NCBI GenBank assembly: GCA_907165275.2 | Contig: OU015663.1 | Span: 74,501-138,500 of the forward strand | From: Zygaena filipendulae | Lineage: Eukaryota; Arthropoda; Insecta; Lepidoptera; Zygaenidae | Reading direction: 5' to 3' | DNA: 64,000 bases | Shown: positions 56,761 through 64,000 of the stretch, in pieces | Numbering within the stretch: position 1 is the stretch's first letter | Layout of the letters: every line of letters starts with the position of its first letter | Made by a program: the position numbers and the translations under genes | The notes under the pieces: generated by a model | The model's database searches: none | What the model was told of the DNA's origin: nothing | Seen by the model: the letters and a program-made list of their open reading frames with translations, nothing else

Positions 56761-57914
56761 TATAGAATATATCCCAGTAACCAAGTAGGCACATACACAT
56801 TAATTTAAAATTACGTATTGTTATCCCGAATCGCATAACTTCTATAAAGATGGACGTTCATTCGCGGTATCAAAGGTTTATTTTTCTTCCAAATAAAACT
56901 AATTTTAAAGATGTCAGATAAAGACAGAGTTTCGAATGGTAAACGATGCTGAAAATATTGAGCAAGGTATGAGACTAGTTTGTGCGCTGGGTTGGGCTGG
57001 CGGTGATTTAATAACATAATGCCAACGCATAATTGGGTCGCGAGATAACATAAATTTCGCGTTAGATTAAGCACGCAAACACGTCGTAAATCACTAGTCA
57101 GTGTCCAATTGCACGGGATAATATGAAATCTGGTAAAATTACCAGAGTACGTCGATGGTTCGTATTATTAAATCTTAAAAACAAAAATAGAATTTTAAGA
57201 AAAAACTTTAAGAAGTAGGTACTTTTTTAAAACAATCCTGCATTGCCTCAAGGATGTCTGCCCCAAAAACATCAGTCGGCCATTAGATACTACCAGCTGG
57301 TTGAAGAAGTTCAACTAAACAAACAAATCTATGTAGGTATACATCTCTACATGAAAGCGCAAACACTTCAAGTTTCAAACTGGGCAATGAATTCCGCGTC
57401 TAAAACAATATGTGGCGGCAAACACAAAATACATAATAATTATGTAGGTAAATACTAAAGCTAGGATCAAGTATTTAACATAGATCAAGCATACAGCAGA
57501 TAATCTCATAATCTCTGCAGTCAGTAAATAGAGGTTTCATTTACGTACCAAGCCTTTGGTCTCGGTGCAATTTGAAGATTATTTTGGTGAATTTAATTAT
57601 TTTATTGTATTTTGTGTCAATAAACTGATTTGTGATAGCAATTGCGTGTAATTTTGTTTGGTGTAAAAGCAAAATGGTTAATTGCTATATTATAAAATGT
57701 CGTGTCTTTGGTACTTTAGTAAAAGACTCTTTGGTTAAAACCAAAGAGATTCAAGATACCGGCTTTGAAGCTCCCTCCATGTTTAGCCCTCGATCCTAAA
57801 ATACCCCGAGTAAAATGTCAATGGGTCTACGTAGGTACCTATTGTCTCTGTCTAGGTAATTCCTGAGCTCAGCGTATATGCAAGATTTCCGCATAAAGAT
57901 CAGCAAAAAGGTTA
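56761..57914. other. Unassigned AT-rich DNA
   Basis: TAGGTACCTA palindrome at 57832-57841. No gene or mobile element recognised. Confidence 0.4.
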
Positions 57915-58075
57915 ATGTCGGTGTATCCGAGCGGGCATCGCTCAGATGCCTATCTTCCGAGCCCCCGGTAGCCGGTTCGAGTCCAGGACGAGGGCACTAG
58001 AGGTCTCCGACGGACTCGTTACTGCAAGATAACATTCGTGGAATCGTATTCAACAAAGAAAAAGTAAAGTCGAAA
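57915..58075 (+). mobile_element. tRNA-like SINE head or tRNA pseudogene
   Basis: A perfect Pol III B-box, GGTTCGAGTCC, at 57974-57984 is preceded by an A-box-like GTATCCGAGCGGG at 57923-57935, about 40 bp upstream. The region between does not fold into a clear anticodon arm, and the acceptor ends do not pair, so it is not a functional tRNA. A non-tRNA body and an A-rich AAAGAAAAAGTAAAG end follow, which fits a tRNA-derived SINE. Family unknown. Confidence 0.5.
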
Positions 58076-58246
58076 GAGATAAGTTGACACTGACTGTGAT
58101 AAAACTTAATCCGGCTGGCTTTGTCCGTAGACTACGTAGCTTTTCACTTAAAATACTTGGTCAGCCACAAAGAAAGTATCGACTCGTGCGGGTTCAAAAA
58201 TCTTCAATTTGTGGTGTAAGTAATTTCCAGTTAATCCAAAAAGTAA

Positions 58247-58431
58247 TCCTACCAATATTATAAATGTGTGGGTGTTTGTTACTCAATCACGCAAAGACGG
58301 CTTAACGGATTTGGATGAAATTTGGCATGCACGTTATCAGGGGTACAGAAAAGGACATAGGGTACTTTTTATCCCGGAATTCCCGCGGGAACTCCGAAAT
58401 TACCGCGGGTGAAACTGTGGGGCACAGCTAG
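58247..58431 (+). mobile_element. Non-autonomous Helitron, 185 bp
   Basis: TCCTACCAATATTATAAATG after A; GGGGCACAGCTAG before T. With 24745-24943 it is among the best preserved copies, including GGACATAGGGTACTTTTTAT and CCGCGGGTGAAACTGTGG. Confidence 0.9.
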
Positions 58432-58995
58432 TAATACATAAATGTACCTATACCTACCTCACCATTTACTAATACGTGGTGTGCTTCGAGAACTTGGCGC
58501 GCACTCCGCCGTGCGCTCTCCAACAGTGCAACATTAACGACCTTTTTAATATCGCCATTTTCTTTGTAAGTATATCATAATATTTAAGGGTCGTATTGTT
58601 TTTATTGTTTGCTGCAGCACTACCACGAGTTCGCTAACGGAATCAATAAAAGAACACTTTTCCGCAAGAACTGGAAGTTTTATGAAACAAAACTAACTTG
58701 AAGCCATTATCTTCGAACTTAAACGTAAGTGGGAAATGAAATGAGCGTATTAAATTTAATAATAGGAGAGCAGTATCACATAAAGGCCCCCGCAGACTGA
58801 CTGAATACCATAATAGCACTCGAATCGGCTCCATTTTTATGTGGACTCTCGGACTTGTAAAACTTGTGAATATTTTTCATTTTGTCAATATGATATTATG
58901 TAGGTACTATAGGTACGTTCAAAACCGTGGTACTACATAGTCTCAGACAAACGTTGATTACGTAAATTTATACAAGTTATATTTATTTATTTCTG
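58432..58995. other. Unassigned DNA
   Basis: Nothing recognised. Confidence 0.4.
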
Positions 58996-59291
58996 CATGG
59001 GCTCACCGACGCGGCCAGGGAGGGGCAGCTGCCCCCTGCTAACTACATAATATCTACTTTTGTCGATAAAAGTTAAGAAAAAGAACTTTTTGCCATTTGC
59101 AATACAATACAGGTATAAATTTAACTGTGAAAATAGCTATTGTAAATATAATTTTATTAGAGAATTTATATAAGAAATACCTCTTTTATTTATGTTTATT
59201 TGACTAGGTGCTTATAAAAATCTGATCCGCCCCCTGGCCCAGAAACAATCTGATTTTCCCTCCTTGGCCCAGAACCTGGGTACGCCCATGT
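58996..59291. mobile_element. hAT-like MITE with CATGGGC termini, 296 bp
   Basis: The left end CATGGGCTCACCGACGCGGC and the right end GGTACGCCCATG form imperfect inverted repeats that continue inward through CAGGGAGGGGC and CTCCTTGGCCCAG. Near-matching octamers flank it (TATTTCTG left, AATTTCTG right), in line with the 8-bp duplication of hAT elements. The interior is AT-rich without coding capacity. Confidence 0.6.
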
Positions 59292-60519
59292 AATTTCTGT
59301 ACCTTTATTAGCAACAGAAGAAACAAAACGACAATAGAGAACCATACTTAAAACATTTTATTTTAACAAACGCTCTTATTTAAGAATTTAGGTTCTTTAA
59401 CTTTTGTTGCTTTGTATTAAAACTATTTCTCAATAACTGACAAATATTTCCTAAACCATTAGAACTAATTAACAAAATATAAAGAAATAATAAGCTACTA
59501 CGTTAGTCAAGCTAGTAAACCTTTATCAACATAATTGTACATCAGTTAGTTGGAAAAAAGCACGCAAGGTATAATTTAGCTTTTAATTGCTAGTATAACA
59601 TTATAATAATTAGATACTGCAGATGGCGTGAGCGGATTTTAAGCTATTGTAGTGTTAGTGTAGTGCTACATAGGTATAACACACATGGACGGTGTGACGT
59701 GGGTGTGACAGTAGTAAACTGAAACTCATTAGTCTTTAGACTAGAACGAAATAATGTTGTAAAGTAGCCTATACTGAGGCAGTATCTTAATACAAAGAAC
59801 AAACGAAAAAGTTGTTTGATAGCTCAGTCCAGGCGCAGATCTAGGTTTTGTTTTGGGGGCATTTTTTTAGAAATTCACGAAATTTTTAGAATAAACAGGG
59901 CAAGAGATTTTTCTAAGGTCTGTTTGTATTGTACTTTTTGACTGATCTAATACTCATAGTGAATTTAAGAACATAACTCCTGCTCTAAAAAAATTGGAAT
60001 TACATTTGGGATAGATTTTTATCTATGTACGTGAATGTCCCGTGGGAGTCCAAAAATTGTTGTAATTGCTGGTTCCGAATTAAACTTTAACCGAGTTAAC
60101 AAAGTACACGTACAGCCGAGTCGAGTGGCACGTACTGGGTACAATCGAGTCCAAGTCCCCGCGCGTCGAGCCCCTGTTTAATTGCACAGTCGGCCTGGAG
60201 TGGAGGCGTGGGGGCGTGGGAGACCCCCCATCTCTGGTTCGGCCAGACAATGCACCGCTAAGTGTCGCCTCGCGCTGTGATTGTGGCTGTGCCAACTGCA
60301 ACCCCAGAAACTACCATCCTTAACTAAACAATCCAATCGAATTTATTCATAAAATCCATTCAACTTTAATCACACTCACAATCAGAGAGCTCGACAGTAA
60401 CGAAGGTTACAAACTTTAAGTGTCCTACGTGACTCTCGAATTCCGGTTCGTCGGACCGTTCCCGAGGGAATCGATTTTACGCGGGTGAAGCCACGGGTGG
60501 TAGGCGGTGTAACGAGTCA
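59292..60519. other. Unassigned DNA with one transposon scrap
   Basis: At 59832-59862 GGCGCAGATCTAGGTTTTGT with GGGGGCAT resembles the edge of another CATGGGC/GGCGCAGATCTAGG-type element. GC-rich stretch at 60120-60280. A Helitron scrap (TTTTACGCGGGTGAAGCC) lies at 60475-60495. Confidence 0.4.
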
Positions 60520-60698
60520 TCCTAACATTTTAAAGGCAAATTGAGTTTATTTGTTTGTTACACTTTCACGCATTAACTGCTCAACCGATCATCATGAAAT
60601 TTTGCAAACACGTTGACAGGGGTACAGAAAAGGACATAGGGCACTTTTATGCTGGAATTCCCGCGGGAACTCCGAATTAACGCGGGTGAAACCGCTAG
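60520..60698 (+). mobile_element. Non-autonomous Helitron, 179 bp
   Basis: TCCTAACATTTTAAAGGCAA after A; GTGAAACCGCTAG before T. Keeps AACCGATCATCATGAAATTT and GGAATTCCCGCGGGAACTCC. The GGGGCACA piece before the terminus has been deleted. Confidence 0.85.
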
Positions 60699-62040
60699 TT
60701 ATGTAGGTGTAATATTGTTATTAGTGACAGTGAGTGTTGCGAGATGTACCCCCCGCACTCCCCGCGCCCCGCGCGCTCGCCCGCCGTCGGCTGCCAGCTG
60801 TAACTACTCGCCAACTAACTAAGCTATCGCTGCATCATGTCTATTGTGTGTCTCAACAGTTTAACAGTGCGACAATTTTTCATTTGTTTTTTATTATAAT
60901 ATTTGTTATTATATTATTAACTCGGCTCGCGAACGACCCACATTTCACAGACTCTTTGGTGATAAAAATCATAGATAGAAATATGTATATTACATAAAAA
61001 TATAGTTTAATTCCGTTTGTAATTGAAGCGCAAAACCAATCGATGTTATCTTATTTATTTGAAATATTCAGACCGTGAATGAGATAAGATCAAAGTATTG
61101 GTTTTAATGCTTAGAATACGTGCACAGGTAGGTTTCTCCTTATATATCGAACAGTTCCCCCGAGAATCGTCGGAACCCAGAGGTTCGCACTAATAAAACC
61201 ACAGACAACGGCCCTGACTTATTTCGCAGTATGGCCGTGTGGTGTTTCTTTTTTCTGTATTACCATAATCTCTTGACGCCTATGTTAATGGCCCGACCCG
61301 GGCGCTGCGGGCGCGCCCGCCGGTCTCGGGGCCGCACGCTAATGTCACTCCACCACAAAAACATCACGACTGGCCTCAGCGGGGGGTGATTAGTGAAACG
61401 TATTTCAAACTTGCTTTTTGCTATCGACGCATAATGTTAAATAAACATTTAATTTAAATGAATTTTAAATGTCTATTCCCATTAACTTATACTTAAAGGT
61501 TTTCGTACAACTCGTACATTATCCTAATCATATTCGAAATAAATCAATTTCAAGCAAACTATAAAATAATGACGTTAAATAAAATGTGTACTTTTATTAT
61601 ATTTGTCGAAGAAAGGTCTTCGATCTCTCAATATCATGTACGTATTATGTACATAAAACCAATAAAACTGCTCTCGTCAACTATTTGCTTGTGTCTCCCA
61701 TCATTTTTATAGTAATTTGACCTAACATCTAAATTTGGTTTGTTGTAATTTCAACTTTACGCACGGTCTATGGGAATTCGACGTAAGATTCAAAACAATA
61801 TAAAAACAATATAACTATGTACCTAGATTATAACTAAATTTTAATAAGTATTAATTAAACTAAAATTGTGCAGGATCCGTATGGACTGTGATGAACAAGT
61901 ATCGAGTTACGAATACTGCAGGGATTCTTAACAAATTACCGGCTTAGGAGCACCTTCAATCCTATCAGTGCGATCTTGCCGTTGTATACGTGGCGTGGGT
62001 AGAAATAAAATTCACTCATTTTTTATGCAACTACCTCCTA
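60699..62040. other. Unassigned DNA with GC-rich islands
   Basis: GC-rich at 60750-60800 and 61290-61345 (CGCGCCCGCCGGTCTCGGGG). Otherwise AT-rich. No gene supported. Confidence 0.4.
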
Positions 62041-62308
62041 GTTTCTGATATGTGTGACCTGCCAGTTGCGGACCTACCATCTTATGAGGAAGACGTCGTT
62101 GGTATTGCATCGTATGTAACTGCCAAATCTGCCTCAAATAGCTGTGATATTTCTCGCCGTGCGTGTATATCCCCAGCTGGGTTAGTGTCTAGTGACCAAC
62201 CGCCATTTGGACTTGATTCTGGACTTTCACCATCATCGTTGCCCTGCATCTGTGCCGTGCACGGTGCCACTGGTCTTCACCTTCAGAGCTGGTTGCGGGA
62301 GCGTTTAC
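62041..62308 (+). other. Weak candidate internal exon
   Basis: A pyrimidine-rich CACTCATTTTTTATGCAACT precedes CTCCTAG (possible acceptor ending 62040), and GTGAGT (possible donor) follows directly at 62309. Between them 268 bp is open in one plus frame containing DLPSYEEDVVGIASYVTAKS and ending LQSWLRERLR. The minus strand is also open over 62082-62270. I recognise no domain. It could be a coding exon, a non-coding RNA exon, or part of an old retroelement. Confidence 0.2.
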
Positions 62309-62849
62309 GGTGAGTGAATTCCTCTATCCATTTATCAAGCGGCGGATCGCATTTATCCTTCATTACTCTTTATTTTAGACTTAGGCTCAGGAGCTATCGA
62401 AAAACATTACTAGTGTATGTAACTGTCCTGAATCAGCCTTCTTCTATCCCAAACACTATCAATTACGTAATAACAACGTCCTATGTGATCGTACAGCTTT
62501 GTTTTGGTGTAAAATGTGAAACCGTGTTTTCAGTTCGCATACAAAAATGTTTTTCATTCGCATACCGAATACCGGTATTGTGTTGGAAAGTGCGTTTTTG
62601 TGTTTTCAAAACACAGTTACCTGCCACTTACCTCAAAGTGTATGTGAGTTGCGATCACGTGTTACGTTGTTCCGGGCGACTGCACGCTCGTTTGGTGATC
62701 GAAACTACTTTTCTCTCCTCGGTTCTTCAGGACTACATAGGTACCTACTTTTGAAAAAAAAAATCTACTTTTGGCCAGATGTCGTGTATTTCAGCCCAAA
62801 AGCCCGCAATTGACCATTTTTTCACTTATCTATTCTATAAACATATATT
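62309..62849. other. Unassigned DNA
   Basis: An open plus frame of 146 codons at 62314-62754 shows no recognisable domain. TAGGTACCTA lies at 62738-62747, followed by an A9 run. Confidence 0.35.
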
Positions 62850-63068
62850 CATTAAGTATAAAGAGTAAAGATTTTGTTTTTTGTATGTTTGTTTGTAATA
62901 GACAAATTAACCACTTGACCATTAAAGAAATGCATTTATCGGTAATTTATTTATAGGTATTTCACTTATAATAAGCAACAGTGTTCCTGAGTGAAATAGA
63001 GTACTTTTTATCCCGGATTTCCCACGGGAACTCCGAAATTAACGCAAGTAAAACCGTGGGGGATCGAC
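62850..63068 (+). mobile_element. Decayed Helitron of the GTTCCTGAGTGA subfamily
   Basis: TTTTGTATGTTTGTTTG, GTGTTCCTGAGTGAAATAGA, CTTTTTATCCCGGATTTCCC and AACTCCGAAATTAACGC in family order. The terminus reads CGTGGGGGATCGACTA rather than CTAG. Relative of 17055-17241, but with the standard 3' module still present. Confidence 0.65.
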
Positions 63069-64000
63069 TATACTTATTAATTGTTATAATTAAATTTCTG
63101 TGTTTGTATTAGGTATAGCAGTAACTAATCTAGTTACTGGTAACTAACTAATCTGGTTAAAATCTGTAATTTTGAATCAAAGTTGACAAAGACTGTAAAA
63201 ATGTCCGATTCCGATATTTCTTGCGGTTTTTCTATTTAAATAACGATATTTGGAAAAACGAATCTGGCAACACTGCACAGAACAGCTGACTCTCCTAATT
63301 AATTTCCCAATTTGCAACCCAGAGGCATATAGAGCTCTCTAAAAACATCGACCCCAATAAACACTCGCTAATAGTCATTAGAACTCATAAAAATTCAATG
63401 CGCAAAGTGCATACAGGTAGACTGTTCGGCAGCTGGGAACAAGATGGCGGCGCGTACAGCCACCGACAGAAGTGTTAACCATATAATCATAATATAAGCT
63501 GTATCTAACTTTACAAGAATCAATAAATATGGTAATAAGCAGTTTAGATTTTAATTCCGATTTAAAAGGTAAAATTACTCGCCTTAACAGGTTACCCCAG
63601 ATAATATTATAATCAATGATAATACGTGGCTAAGAAACTTACTAAGAAAGGTATTTTATTTAACGCATTTAGAAAATTTTGCCGGTGCTTGTACCTATAC
63701 CTACGCTGCTTACCGGATATGAGGGTATTACAATACAGTCGCACGGACAAAAGAAATGCTAAGCTGTATTAGAATAAATGACCAACTATACTGCACGCCA
63801 ACCGATTTGAAACTTAATGTTTAACAGTTTGGGTCACTCAAATAAAGTAATCTTTCGGACTATTCTCGCTGTATACCTACGTCATGTATTCATAGGAAAT
63901 AACTAAATACACAGCAATTTATCACAAAAATGATGTTATTCAACAAAATATGATAAAAGTATTTATATATTTTCGTTATGATAAAATTTTGGTAAGTTTA
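63069..64000. other. Unassigned AT-rich DNA
   Basis: A direct duplication TAACTAATCTAGTTACTGG / TAACTAACTAATCTGG lies at 63121-63160. No gene or mobile element recognised to the end of the window. Confidence 0.4.

Overview
This 64 kb window looks like non-coding nuclear DNA of a moth or butterfly (Lepidoptera). I find no intact protein-coding gene, rRNA, CRISPR array or bacterial feature. The assignment rests on about 35 copies of short non-autonomous Helitrons whose ends (5' TC, 3' CTAG or CTAA, inserted between A and T) and GC-palindromic 3' region resemble the Lep1-type Helitrons known from Lepidoptera. It also rests on retroelement 3' ends closing in ATTTG/ATTTC/GATTTG-type tails, and on ten copies of the palindrome TAGGTACCTA. 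The species cannot be told, and the DNA could be a large intron, an intergenic region, or both.

Layout. 1-12 kb is mostly unassigned AT-rich sequence with GC-rich islands, a retroelement 3' end (1.2 kb), two copies of a terminal-inverted-repeat element carrying TGACGTCA sites (3.8 and 5.7 kb), a 201-bp fold-back MITE (4.6 kb) and GC-rich simple repeats (11.05-11.23 kb). 12-25 kb holds scattered Helitrons, a MITE at 15.2 kb, and long stretches with nothing recognisable (17.2-23.2 kb). 25-30 kb holds a perfect (CATTT)76 microsatellite (27.54-27.92 kb) and the 3' end of a LINE-like retroelement on the minus strand (28.58-29.38 kb). 31-35 kb has more Helitrons, two further TGACGTCA elements, and a head-to-tail array of three Helitrons (34.385-35.056 kb). 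35-42 kb is nearly free of recognised transposons and rich in GC islands. 42-61 kb is dense in Helitrons, including one carrying a nested retroelement (46 kb), one with a near-perfect inverted copy of its own interior (52.2 kb), an inverted pair of ~500-bp copies 3.5 kb apart (51.4 and 55.5 kb), and a cluster of three (56.1-56.8 kb). It also holds a LINE reverse-transcriptase C-terminal remnant (48.46 kb), a tRNA-like SINE head (57.9 kb) and a hAT-like MITE (59.0 kb). 61-64 kb contains one weak candidate exon (62.04-62.31 kb).

Most apparent open reading frames lie in GC-rich islands or simple repeats and show no recognisable domain, so I leave them out or record them only as findings. The biology that can be read here is mobile-element history: Helitron subfamilies sharing 3' modules, tandem and nested insertions, and a MITE family that may have spread CRE-like sites. 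There may also be a regulatory landscape in the transposon-poor GC islands. All family names are from memory and pattern, without a database search.
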